A stretch of 38,454 bases of DNA from an uncultured Clostridia bacterium (GCA_946533615.1 CAMNBY010000320.1:1-38454), one strand, 5' to 3'; numbered from the stretch's first letter, positions 21,683 through 30,132 are shown. Program-made: numbers and translations. Notes: a model not told the origin generated them from the letters alone.

Positions 21683-24632
21683 CCGTCTTCACTCCTTTGG
21701 CTGCAAGATCCTGCTGTGCCAGCCTCAGCTTTTCCTGCTCGATAGCTGCACGCATAAGGCGCTTGTGTTCCGCCTCGTTCTCGCGGCGTTTCTCGTCAAG
21801 CGCTTCGCCGCCAAGCCTTGCAATGCTCCTGATCTCGAAGACTGCGCCGACTGCGACCAGGATTATCACCGCCAGCAGCAGTATCTTCCTGACATCGGCA
21901 AAGGTGCCGAGCCAGTTGAAGAACCTTGCTTTTCCTGCATATTTTCCTATTATCTTTTCGGGCCTTACGGGAGCCGAGTCGGGAGTGTCGTTAGGCTCCC
22001 CGTCCGACTTGGTGTCGCCCTTTGTAATAAATGTTCCGTCCTCGCGGCACTCGATTATCCGGTGGGTGACGATCTTGCCATCGACGTCCTCCTGCTCGGA
22101 GTAGAAGGAGATAACGTCCCCTTCCTCGAGCGTATCGGTGTCTGCTTCCTCGGCTATTATATAATCGCCGACGTGTATCGAGGGCTCCATGCTGCCTGTG
22201 ACTACTCTGAGCACTGTCTTGCCGAAGACCTCGGTAGCCTTGCCTCGCGAAGCATTGAACAGCACATAACCGCAGAAGGCGATCAGTGCAACGGTAATCA
22301 CCGCCAGCAGGATATCAATTATCCGCTTTACTCCGCGTTCCGGCTGTTGGTCGGGCTCGGCGGCGGAGTCAGTTTTTTTTTGCGAGACTGCCTGCTTTAT
22401 CTCTATGCGCTGCCTCTGCTTTTCCTTACGCCACCTTGCAAAGCGCTCTATCCTTGAGACGTGATACTCTCTGTAGAGGCGCTTCATCTCCATATCTATC
22501 TCGCGCTGCTGCTCGGCAGTACGCTGAGGCGGAGTATACACAGGCTTCGGCTTGCCCTTGGCCTGCTGCAAGCGCTTCTTCTTGAACTTTCTGTCTTCCA
22601 GATACCTTCGCAGGCGGTACTTGAAGGTTCGCGCATACTTGCGGTAGTATGCCTCCATCTTGTTGCGCTCTTCGGTCTCGCGCTGCTTCTGAGCCTTCTT
22701 TGCTTCCAGCTCTGCGCGCAGCTTTTTGAAGTCGGGGTTGTCCGTATCTGCGGGTATGATATGGAACCAATAAACAAGGATATATCTGATGAGCCTTTCG
22801 AGCAGTCTGACGGGGTTCTTGGAATACTCCCAGCGGATCTCCTCGAAGGGCTTGCTCTCGAAGCGCTGACGCTCTGCTTTGAGGCGCTGGGCGCGTTCTT
22901 TTTCGCGGCGTTCCCGTTCGCGCTTCTGCTGCTCCAGCTTCATGCGGGCAGCGACAGCTCTGGGATCCTCGAACTCGGGCTCGTGCTCCTGTTCGGCGGC
23001 CTCCTCCTCGAGCTGAGCCTTGGCCTCTTCGATCTCGGCCTCGGTGACCTGCTCGTAGGCCTGCTTCTCCAGCTCGGCCTCGTCGGTGCCTGTCAGCTCG
23101 CTCTCGTCCATGCCTTCGGCTTCGCCAAGCTCAGAGCGCATCTTGTTCTTGTTAAGCAGCACACGCTCGCGTTCTGCGGCAGCGCGTTCTTCTTCCTCGC
23201 GGCGGAGGCGTTCCTCCTCCTCAAGGCGGCGCTGCTCCTCGAGCCTTGCCTGACGTTCGGCCTCAAGCCGCGCACGCTCGCGCTCTTCCTCTTCCTGCTC
23301 GCGCTTTTTCTGCTCGATGAGCTCCTGGATACGGCGCTGCTCTTCTTCCTGTTCGAGGCGTATGCGTTCGCGTTCCTCGCGCTTGGCCTCCTCGATGCGG
23401 CGCTGCTCCTCGAGCTTGCGCTCCTCCTCGAGGCGGACTCTCTCGGCCTCTTCCTCGGCCTTGAGCTGAGCCTGACGCTCGGCCTCTCTTGCGGCAAGGT
23501 AGGCTTTTTCGATCTTTATTGCCTCGCCGATCTGGTCAAAGACCTGAGTCATATTGGCGGGCAGCTTCTTTGTCAGCTTGAACTCGCCGTCGGCGGAGAT
23601 ATAGCCCACGGCGGCTTCGGTCTGTATCGCGTAATCCGCGGCGACTTCCTTGTCGAACTGCTTGACGAACCTTGGCACCAGCGGCTTTGAGCGCTTGGTC
23701 TTCAGCTCCTCCATGTCATATCCGTTATTATCGGTATATGAGCGGAAGAGCATGAGGTTCATGACTATCAGCTTATAGAAATCCTCGATGTAGTCGTCCT
23801 CGGGCTTAACTGCGGTGTTTTCGATGTTTATCTCATAGCCGACCTTATCGTAACCGACGATATACTGCCAGAGGGTAAGGCAGGCCTTGAGGTCAACGTT
23901 TTTCATTATGGCGTTGGTACGCATAACGGGAGGGCGGATAAAGGTATTGCCGAGCGTCATGCAAAGCTCGGAGCCCTTATAGCCCTCAATTATTTTTTTC
24001 AGCTTCTCGACGCGCTGCCAGATGGTATAGCCGTTGGCGTCCACGCTGTCGAGGGTCTCCGAGGTCTCGATCTTAAGCTCGATCTTCATTTTGCCGCCAT
24101 AGCCGTCATCCAGCATGGTATCATAGCCGAGGGAGAATACCTCCTCGTCCTTGGCGACCTGCGCCAGCTTTTCGTATCTTGTGTTTATAAATATATACAG
24201 CCTGTCGATGAGCGTGTTCACGAACTTGTTCTCGTATGTGAACATACTCTCTTCTTTATGGACATTGAGTATCTTTGAGGGGGTTATCTTTCCCGTGCGC
24301 TTGTCGATGCTCTGTATCAGATCGGTATGCTGAGCCAGATGCTTGACAGACTCGACGGTTATCTTCCGCGAGCGCTCGATAGGCACGATCTCCTCGACGT
24401 CCTCGATCGTCCTGCTTGGGTTTCTGAGCACGTTATCAACATGGATAAGGCCGTTCTCGATCGCCTCTACCCATGAGACATCTATTGCTTTTTCAAGCAG
24501 CTTGCGGTTAAAGGCGAAGGTATTCCTGCTCTGGTGGAGCAGCGAATCGAGGGAGTCAAACAGCTCATCATCGCCGAATTCGCTTACTGCTGTTTTGAAT
24601 TCATCATACCACTTGCCGTAAAAGCTGTTCAA
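21654..24632 (-). CDS. 992-residue fusion: DUF2357-like region, coiled coil and SipW-type signal peptidase
   Basis: The C-terminus is a type I signal peptidase of the SipW/ER type: a membrane helix near 780-800, VTGSMEPSIHVGD (catalytic Ser), VTHRI (catalytic His) and GDTKSDGEPND, then a second membrane helix. The N-terminal 370 residues form a globular region with SMFTYENKFVNTLIDRL and a LTLWQYIVGY block; this resembles DUF2357-type partners of McrB-like ATPases, but the match is weak and from memory. Between them lie about 200 residues of highly charged Glu/Arg coiled coil and a basic linker. The start is a TTG at 24632 behind GGTGAG, 43 bp after the AAA+ gene. A signal peptidase with an 780-residue cytoplasmic extension is very unusual. 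Confidence 0.75.
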   Translation of the reverse strand: MNSFYGKWYDEFKTAVSEFGDDELFDSLDSLLHQSRNTFAFNRKLLEKAIDVSWVEAIENGLIHVDNVLRNPSRTIEDVEEIVPIERSRKITVESVKHLAQHTDLIQSIDKRTGKITPSKILNVHKEESMFTYENKFVNTLIDRLYIFINTRYEKLAQVAKDEEVFSLGYDTMLDDGYGGKMKIELKIETSETLDSVDANGYTIWQRVEKLKKIIEGYKGSELCMTLGNTFIRPPVMRTNAIMKNVDLKACLTLWQYIVGYDKVGYEINIENTAVKPEDDYIEDFYKLIVMNLMLFRSYTDNNGYDMEELKTKRSKPLVPRFVKQFDKEVAADYAIQTEAAVGYISADGEFKLTKKLPANMTQVFDQIGEAIKIEKAYLAAREAERQAQLKAEEEAERVRLEEERKLEEQRRIEEAKREERERIRLEQEEEQRRIQELIEQKKREQEEEERERARLEAERQARLEEQRRLEEEERLRREEEERAAAERERVLLNKNKMRSELGEAEGMDESELTGTDEAELEKQAYEQVTEAEIEEAKAQLEEEAAEQEHEPEFEDPRAVAARMKLEQQKRERERREKERAQRLKAERQRFESKPFEEIRWEYSKNPVRLLERLIRYILVYWFHIIPADTDNPDFKKLRAELEAKKAQKQRETEERNKMEAYYRKYARTFKYRLRRYLEDRKFKKKRLQQAKGKPKPVYTPPQRTAEQQREIDMEMKRLYREYHVSRIERFARWRKEKQRQRIEIKQAVSQKKTDSAAEPDQQPERGVKRIIDILLAVITVALIAFCGYVLFNASRGKATEVFGKTVLRVVTGSMEPSIHVGDYIIAEEADTDTLEEGDVISFYSEQEDVDGKIVTHRIIECREDGTFITKGDTKSDGEPNDTPDSAPVRPEKIIGKYAGKARFFNWLGTFADVRKILLLAVIILVAVGAVFEIRSIARLGGEALDEKRRENEAEHKRLMRAAIEQEKLRLAQQDLAAKGVKTDESREDNEA

Positions 24633-24675
24633 CCGCTGCTCACCGCCTTTCTTTTTCAGATGTCAGATATCAGTA

Positions 24676-26241
24676 TCAGAACAGCTTCTGCAGTCTCTCG
24701 AGGTATGCGACAGACTCGTTCATCTTGTTCTTTCCGAAGGTCTTGTTGATGTAGACTACCAGCTCGCGGAGCTCGTCACGGAGCATCGCAAGGTTCAGGG
24801 ACTCGAACTTTCTGAAGATCTTGGTCGCCAGAACATAGTCGATACCGTCAAGCTCGTCGCCGCCGCAGGCGACATAAACGGGCACGAACAGACCCATCTG
24901 CTTCAGGATACGGTTACCGAAGGCAACTCTGAGCTTTTCAATTACCCAGAGATCCATCTGCTGTATCTTTTTAAGATTCTCCTGAGAGATAGGATATTTC
25001 TCGAAGGCTTCCTTAAACAGCTTGTCGAGGTGGTCGAAGCCGATATTTATCGGCGGGGTATCGGGTGCATCGAAGGCGATGCCCTTTGCGTCAAGGTTTA
25101 TAGGCTGGGCACGGTCATATACCTTATCGGAGATAGCGTAGGTGGAGTCGTCGTTATTGGCGGTACCTATATACCAGACGTTCTGAGGGATAATGAGCTT
25201 GCCGCGGTCCAGCTTGACAGGGTCGGTGCTCCATACGTTAGGCACGAGGTCAAGCTCCCACTCATCGGCGTTGGGCATTTCGAGAATGGAGAGCATCTCG
25301 GCGAAGTAATACTCGATACGGGCGATGTTCATCTCGTCGAGGAGGATGAAGTTTACATCGTTATTATAGCCCGATGAGTATATCCTTTTGAGGACCTCGG
25401 TCTCGTTGAAGTTCTTGGTGAATTCATTGAAGTAGCCGAAGAGCTCGGTGCGGTCACGCCACGAAGGCTGAACAGATGCGATAGTCGTATCGTTCTGGAG
25501 GAACTTTCCGAAGGAGTAAGGCAGGGACGTTTTACCTGTACCAGAGATACCCTGAAGGATAATGAGCTTTGTAGAGGCCATACCCGCAACAAAGAGGCGG
25601 ATAGTCTTCTTCTCGTAATAGAGGTTCATACGGGAGCAGGCAAAATTCCTGTAGCGGTCGCAGAACTCCTCGAGGGTGATCTCGTTGTCGTACTCAGGCG
25701 GAGTATAATTCCTGTAAAATGCGTCCACCTCGAGCAGGCGCGAGAAGCGGCGGTCTGCGGTCTGGATAACGCCCTCCTCGACGACTGTGGCCTCTCCGCC
25801 TTCGCCGCCCTCGTAGGGCACGGTGCTGCCGTCGGCAAGGGAGAGCGAGCCCGAAACAGGCAGACCCATCTGGGCGACCTTCATGGCCATGATCTCGTCC
25901 TTTTCCTTAGTCATTTTCAGCACCTGCCGCTGCAGGTCGGAGATCTCCTCAAGCAGATCCTCGTTGCTGACGATGGAGTGGCGGAAGCGCACATACTTTC
26001 TGACGGCGAGAATGATGATGAACGCCAGCAGCAGGTACACCGCAACTACAAGGATCAGCGACAGCACGGCCAGTATCCAGCTCAGCGCAGTAAAATCCGT
26101 TGAGTAGCTCTTGAAGATATCAATATAATTCTTGATATTGAAAATTTGTACTATTCCGTGTCCAATGCCCTTGAAGATAGTGGCAAAGCCCTTGAGCATC
26201 TCGGATATGAACACGAAGAACCATCTAAGAAATCCGTTCAT
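24676..26241 (-). CDS. Membrane-anchored McrB/MoxR-like AAA+ ATPase
   Basis: A 521-residue protein. The N-terminus is amphipathic, followed by a membrane helix at about 54-80, a short coiled coil (95-120) and a low-complexity Gly/Glu linker. The AAA+ domain of the AAA_5 (McrB/MoxR) type follows: Walker A GISGTGKTS (231-239), Walker B ILLDEMN (299-305), the sensor-like WYIGTANNDD (356-365), and a Lys/Arg-containing finger near 372-380. McrB relatives are GTP/ATP motors in restriction or MoxR-type chaperones. A membrane anchor and signal-peptidase neighbours argue for assembly or remodelling of exported complexes rather than DNA cleavage. It lies 19 bp after the SipW gene and 43 bp before the fusion gene. 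Confidence 0.82.
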   Translation of the reverse strand: MNGFLRWFFVFISEMLKGFATIFKGIGHGIVQIFNIKNYIDIFKSYSTDFTALSWILAVLSLILVVAVYLLLAFIIILAVRKYVRFRHSIVSNEDLLEEISDLQRQVLKMTKEKDEIMAMKVAQMGLPVSGSLSLADGSTVPYEGGEGGEATVVEEGVIQTADRRFSRLLEVDAFYRNYTPPEYDNEITLEEFCDRYRNFACSRMNLYYEKKTIRLFVAGMASTKLIILQGISGTGKTSLPYSFGKFLQNDTTIASVQPSWRDRTELFGYFNEFTKNFNETEVLKRIYSSGYNNDVNFILLDEMNIARIEYYFAEMLSILEMPNADEWELDLVPNVWSTDPVKLDRGKLIIPQNVWYIGTANNDDSTYAISDKVYDRAQPINLDAKGIAFDAPDTPPINIGFDHLDKLFKEAFEKYPISQENLKKIQQMDLWVIEKLRVAFGNRILKQMGLFVPVYVACGGDELDGIDYVLATKIFRKFESLNLAMLRDELRELVVYINKTFGKNKMNESVAYLERLQKLF

Positions 26242-26260
26242 AGCTTTCTCCGATCAAATA

Positions 26261-26986
26261 TTATTCCTCAGTTTTTTCAGAGGTTTCCTGCTTGTTATCG
26301 TCGCTGTCGGGCTGCGCCGCTTCGTTTTTTTCGTCAGCCGCTTGTTCACCCGAGGCCTCGGCCTCCTTGGCCTTCTGGCTGGCTATGTACTCCTCGACGG
26401 CTCGGCGCTTGATCTCCTCCTCGTCGTCCTCGGTGATCGAGGGGCGCTTGATCTCGATGAGGGTAGCGATGAACTTATAAAGCTCGAAGAGGAAGAAGAG
26501 CGCCATTGGGATAAGTATGCAGATGAAGAAGCCCTTCTGCGTTCCGAGGAAGCGCATCACCTTGCCGAACCCGGGGATCCTTGAACCTGTCCACTTGCCG
26601 ATGATATCGGCGGGCTTGACGCTTGTGGAGTCGTCGGTGGGGTTGTTGTCGCCTCGTGTGGTGAAGCTGAGAGTGCCGTTCTGGTCGTCTATATCGACGA
26701 TCCTATGCGTGTTCTTCACGCGCTGGCCGTCAATGTACGTCCAGAAGGTAATGACGTCGTCCTCTTTCAGGTCATAGACGTCGTCCACCTCGCGGCAGAT
26801 TATGAGGTCATCGGTCTTGAAGGTGGGCTTCATCGAATCCGACTCGACGGTCAGGGGAATAAAGCCGAAAAGATTTGCGACGCCGTTGTTTCTTCCCGTG
26901 GAAAATACCACCAGGGTGACCAGCAGCGCAAATATCAGCAGCACCCAGGCGAGAACGTTGACTACGATTTTAAGTACTTTTTTCAT
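26261..26986 (-). CDS. SipW-type signal peptidase I
   Basis: A 241-residue peptidase of the archaeal/ER branch. An N-terminal membrane helix (about 8-28) is followed by ESDSMKPTF with the catalytic Ser51, THRIVDI with His94, which replaces the Lys of ordinary bacterial signal peptidase I, and RGDNN with Asp113. A second membrane helix (about 152-172) and a Glu/Ala-rich acidic cytoplasmic tail complete it. SipW enzymes process the signals of TasA-like fibre subunits, and a protein with such a signal is encoded about 1.8 kb upstream. Start ATG 26986 follows AAGGA. The fusion gene in the same operon encodes a second peptidase of this type. Confidence 0.9.
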   Translation of the reverse strand: MKKVLKIVVNVLAWVLLIFALLVTLVVFSTGRNNGVANLFGFIPLTVESDSMKPTFKTDDLIICREVDDVYDLKEDDVITFWTYIDGQRVKNTHRIVDIDDQNGTLSFTTRGDNNPTDDSTSVKPADIIGKWTGSRIPGFGKVMRFLGTQKGFFICILIPMALFFLFELYKFIATLIEIKRPSITEDDEEEIKRRAVEEYIASQKAKEAEASGEQAADEKNEAAQPDSDDNKQETSEKTEE

Positions 26987-27008
26987 ATCCTTAACTCCTT
27001 AACTCAGA

Positions 27009-27746
27009 TCAGGTGGTCTCTGTTATCTTAAAGTCCATCGAGAGCTTCAGCGTTCCGCCGATAAGCTCATCGACACAGTCGGGGTCGTTGCCCTCGAGCC
27101 AGATAACTACCGTATATTTATCCTTGGCCTTTGGCTCGAAGTCCTCGCGCTGGTTCCGCATTACGATCGTTGAGGAAAGGAACTCGCTGTCACAGTCGCC
27201 CTCCTTGCCTGAACCATCTGACTTCGTTTTGCCGTAGACGGTCTTTTCGCCGTTGTAGTAGACGGCGATCCTCACAGCCTCGTCAACGTTCTTGGTAACA
27301 TTTTCTATATTCATTTCGCCCTCGTAGGAGAGGGTATCGCTTCCCGAATTGATAAGGTAGAAGGTATAAGCGATGTAGCTTTCGCCGTTATGGCTGCCGT
27401 TTATCATGTCGATATTATCGGGCAGGTCCTCGCCGCTGATATTGGTCATATCGTAGACTATATCGGCATTCAGGGTCGAGATGGTCTTCTCGAACTCGGG
27501 AGTTTCCGAGAGTGTCAGTCCCTGCCGCATCATATCATATTTATTCACCTTTACGGTAAAGCTTCCGTATTTATCATAGAAATACGAGATAGCGTAGGCG
27601 ATGGCGATGATCGCGACGAGTATTATCACAAGCAGTCCAAGTATCCTTGTAATAATAACGTATCGCTTGACCTCCTTGGCCGAACGGCGGAGCTCAAGGA
27701 CATCGACCATTTTGCCTGACCTTGGTTCCTGTTTCTTGTCACTCAA
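27009..27746 (-). CDS. Membrane-anchored fibre-like protein, homologue of the secreted subunit
   Basis: A 245-residue protein with about 28 basic cytoplasmic residues, one membrane helix (29-55) and an extracytoplasmic beta-rich domain. It shares segments with the secreted protein at 28790-29830: an aYtFYLinSGsdTLS-like strand, a VRIAVYYN / LRVGVKYN segment, and IWLEGNDPDC / LWFEGEDSNC near the C-terminus. It therefore looks like an uncleaved, membrane-held version of the camelysin/TasA-like subunit, perhaps a fibre base or initiator. The start is TTG 27746 with AAAGGAG 8 bases upstream. The gene sits 22 bp before the SipW gene. Confidence 0.72.
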   Translation of the reverse strand: MSDKKQEPRSGKMVDVLELRRSAKEVKRYVIITRILGLLVIILVAIIAIAYAISYFYDKYGSFTVKVNKYDMMRQGLTLSETPEFEKTISTLNADIVYDMTNISGEDLPDNIDMINGSHNGESYIAYTFYLINSGSDTLSYEGEMNIENVTKNVDEAVRIAVYYNGEKTVYGKTKSDGSGKEGDCDSEFLSSTIVMRNQREDFEPKAKDKYTVVIWLEGNDPDCVDELIGGTLKLSMDFKITETT

Positions 27747-27805
27747 AGCAGATTCTCCTTTGTATGTGAATTTGGTATGTTCCGAGCCCTGCGGCTCGGG
27801 TGGTA

Positions 27806-28564
27806 TTATTGATCCTCGTTTTTGCGCCTGATGTAGCGCTCGGACATATAGTTCCCTACGAGGGCGCCTGCACAGTAGTTGCAGCCGAAGCTGTAGAGCT
27901 GCTCGGCCTGTTTTGCACTGCGGACGCCGTCGGCGACGGGGATAGCCTCCAGCTCGGAGACGAAATCTATGATCGACTTCACTGCGCCGTCGGAGCGCTC
28001 GCTGCGGCCGAGGAACTGTGTCACCTCGGGAGAGAGCATAACGTAATCCACGTCGAACTCCGAGAGCTTCATCATCGGGCAGGAGTCGGAGCCGAAGCCC
28101 GTGAGCATAAAGTGAAAGCCCTTGTTCCTGAGGTTCAGCAGTGTTCTTGCGGCCTTGCCGTCGCTCTGTTCAAGCAGCTTTGCCGAAAGCGCGAAGCACA
28201 TCTTGTTGGTGTTGACCTTGAAGCGCTCGCAGAAGCCCATGATGTTATATTCCGCGCGGGGGTTTTTCAGGTAATCTGCGGGCATATAGACCGAGAGCCA
28301 GTCGAAGACGATCTCGCGCTCGGTGAATTTTGCGCAGGCCTCGAGAGCCTGGACGAGTTCGAGCTCGAAGAGGGAGATACACTGGTTTGTGATCTCGGAG
28401 ACATCGCGGAAGCTTTCGGGCATCATGACGCCGAGCGCAGGAGTATTAAGTCTTGTCTGAGACTGTAGGAATGCGGTGCTGCCGCTTGAGATCTCTCTTA
28501 TAACGCGGTAATAGAGCTCAACGGCTCTGAGTCCGCCTACGGTAGTCTGAACTTCCTGTTCCAC
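27806..28564 (-). CDS. Degenerate EAL-domain protein
   Basis: A 252-residue protein that follows the EAL fold but has lost the catalytic residues of c-di-GMP phosphodiesterases. The EAL motif is VELYYR, the DDFG motif is TGFGSDS, the KID strand is YVMLSP, and EGVE is reduced to ADGVRS. It may bind c-di-GMP or protein partners without cleavage, or have lost nucleotide binding entirely. GTG 28564 is chosen: GGGAGG lies 6 bases upstream, and a consensus promoter at 28635-28607 excludes the longer frame starting at 28624. It is the first gene of the seven-gene operon, so it probably tunes the fibre system. Confidence 0.75.
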   Translation of the reverse strand: MEQEVQTTVGGLRAVELYYRVIREISSGSTAFLQSQTRLNTPALGVMMPESFRDVSEITNQCISLFELELVQALEACAKFTEREIVFDWLSVYMPADYLKNPRAEYNIMGFCERFKVNTNKMCFALSAKLLEQSDGKAARTLLNLRNKGFHFMLTGFGSDSCPMMKLSEFDVDYVMLSPEVTQFLGRSERSDGAVKSIIDFVSELEAIPVADGVRSAKQAEQLYSFGCNYCAGALVGNYMSERYIRRKNEDQ

Positions 28565-28606
28565 GCTGCACCTCCCGATGATTTTTAAGCACAGATACTC
28601 TATTCT

Positions 28607-28635
28607 ATTATACAACATATTCACTAAAATGTCAA
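28607..28635 (-). promoter_or_regulatory. Perfect promoter of the seven-gene fibre/AAA+ operon
   Basis: TTGACA (28635-28630), 17 bp, TATAAT (28612-28607) on the minus strand. Gaps between the seven downstream genes are at most about 60 bp, and I saw no internal terminator. Confidence 0.8.
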
Positions 28636-28722
28636 TTATTTGTGGGCTGTATTTTAAGTAATTTATAATAAATCACAATGTTTGTATAAAGAATTGTACC
28701 ATAATGTTAAAAAAGCGGGCAT

Positions 28723-28753
28723 AAAAAAATCCCCCGGACTTGTGATCCGGGGG
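28723..28753 (-). terminator. Terminator of the secreted fibre-like gene
   Basis: CCCCCGGA/TCCGGGGG stem (28731-28738 with 28746-28753), a 7-base loop, followed on the minus strand by seven T residues (28729-28723). Confidence 0.85.
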
Positions 28754-28789
28754 ACATGGTTGTTTAGTTAGTTAAGTTTTAAGCTTTGA

Positions 28790-29830
28790 TTACGGAGCAG
28801 CAGTAGCACCTGTGCCACCTATTGCAGTATCCTGGAAAGTTACATCAACCAGATAGGTATCAAGAACCTCTGTGAGGTTATCAGATTTACAATTGGAATC
28901 TTCACCTTCGAACCAAAGATAAACGTATACCGGGGTACCTTCGTGGTTTGTAGCATCTCCGGTTACAGGAGCAATGGTTACCTCACCACCGATATTAACA
29001 GATGCAAATGCAGTTTCTCCAGTTTCACTTCTTGTAATTGTAGCAGCTTGCTTAGTAGTTCCTTTAGCATCTTTTGTAACGTCATACGATGTATCGCCAC
29101 CAAGAGGTGCAAAAATAGCATAGTTACTATCATTATACTTAACACCTACACGAAGCGACTTATCAAGATCCGTGCTTATCTTTTCGGTTTCAGTGTTCTT
29201 CTTAGTAACCTTTACTTTAGCCTGAAGTGCATTCTGAGCAATGCTTAACGTACTTTCACCTGATGATTTAAGATAGTAGGTATACTTTACATAGAATCCT
29301 TCGCCGTTATTATACTCACCTGCTGTACCGAAACTTGCATCTTTATAGAACACATTGGTTTCAGCCTTTGTATTGCCTGCAGCATCATTCGCAGCTACAA
29401 GGTCATACTTTGTCGCCTGTGTACCGCTGGCACTTTCGTCAATTACAATATATTTGTTGCCACTTGAATCAACATCAACGGTCTTTGTGGTGTTATCCAC
29501 ACCTGCTTCAATACTTGACTGCATCGAGTTAGCGTGCCACCAATTAGAAAGGTTATAAGTAGAAGCAGGTCTCAACGAAATAGCCTGATTAAGTTCAGTC
29601 TGACCACCTGTTGCCTCTTCGTCCCAGTGGGTGTCATTAGCGGCCTTAACTTCGTTGATGAGCAGGCCCTCTTCAGCGTGGGCCTTAACTTCCATACCGG
29701 TTACTTTAACTTCCTTATTCATTGTGAACCATGCGTAAGTCGCAGTGGAAAGCATTACTGCGGAGCAGGTCAGCATTGCAATTGCGGGGATAAGCTTTCT
29801 CTTAGCTGATTTGTTGTTAGTCTTTTTCAT
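28790..29830 (-). CDS. Secreted camelysin/TasA-like fibre subunit with SipW-type signal
   Basis: A 346-residue exported protein. The N-terminus has a basic stretch, a hydrophobic core and STATYAWFTMNKEV, the pattern of SipW-dependent signals, with mature-protein features (KVTGMEVKA) typical of this class in Clostridia. The rest is beta-rich, Thr/Ser/Gly-rich and low in Cys. LWFEGEDSNC near residue 306 is shared with the membrane-anchored homologue in the next operon. ATG 29830 is favoured over 29836 because AAAGG then sits 9 bases away. It has its own consensus promoter, a structured leader and a strong terminator, fitting an abundant structural subunit. Base composition is more AT-rich than its neighbours. 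Confidence 0.8.
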   Translation of the reverse strand: MKKTNNKSAKRKLIPAIAMLTCSAVMLSTATYAWFTMNKEVKVTGMEVKAHAEEGLLINEVKAANDTHWDEEATGGQTELNQAISLRPASTYNLSNWWHANSMQSSIEAGVDNTTKTVDVDSSGNKYIVIDESASGTQATKYDLVAANDAAGNTKAETNVFYKDASFGTAGEYNNGEGFYVKYTYYLKSSGESTLSIAQNALQAKVKVTKKNTETEKISTDLDKSLRVGVKYNDSNYAIFAPLGGDTSYDVTKDAKGTTKQAATITRSETGETAFASVNIGGEVTIAPVTGDATNHEGTPVYVYLWFEGEDSNCKSDNLTEVLDTYLVDVTFQDTAIGGTGATAAP

Positions 29831-29868
29831 ATCCATTTTCCTTTCATAATTTATTTCGTATCCTACAT

Positions 29869-29895
29869 GGCCGAGTGGCCGATCACTCTTTGGCC
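29869..29895 (-). promoter_or_regulatory. Stem-loop in the leader of the fibre subunit mRNA
   Basis: GAGTG/CACTC (29873-29877 with 29884-29888) with flanking GGCC/GGCC pairing (29869-29872 with 29892-29895) and a three-base bulge. It lies in the leader between promoter and ribosome site and could affect mRNA stability or translation. No known riboswitch class recognised. Confidence 0.45.
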
Positions 29896-29925
29896 TATGC
29901 TTTACGATAGTAATTCTATGCTATT

Positions 29926-29954
29926 ATTATATACGATTTTCCTCGATTTGTCAA
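29926..29954 (-). promoter_or_regulatory. Perfect promoter of the fibre subunit gene
   Basis: TTGACA (29954-29949), 17 bp, TATAAT (29931-29926) on the minus strand. The leader is about 90 bases. The remaining spacer, 29955-30132, is AT-rich and I see nothing else in it. Confidence 0.8.
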
Positions 29955-30132
29955 GGGAAAGCAGGCTGCGGGGATTAAGTTTAGAGGAAGTAACAAAATA
30001 GCTGCGACCGTTTTAAGCTAATTCACCAAATTAGTAGTCATTAAATTTAACATATACAAATATCAGCAAGGCTGTTTAAGTGTTTTTGTTGGATTTGTTT
30101 AAAAATTGGCTTAATTCATTATCTCTCCGGGG

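Noticed and set aside
22461..23690. 409-codon Leu-rich frame opposite the fusion gene
   Set aside because: The Leu/Ala-rich product is the complement of Glu/Arg coiled-coil codons and not a real membrane protein.
24676..26241. AAA+ gene considered as McrB of a McrBC restriction system
   Set aside because: It has a membrane anchor and no McrC nuclease partner; neighbours are signal peptidases and surface proteins, so a DNA restriction role is not supported.
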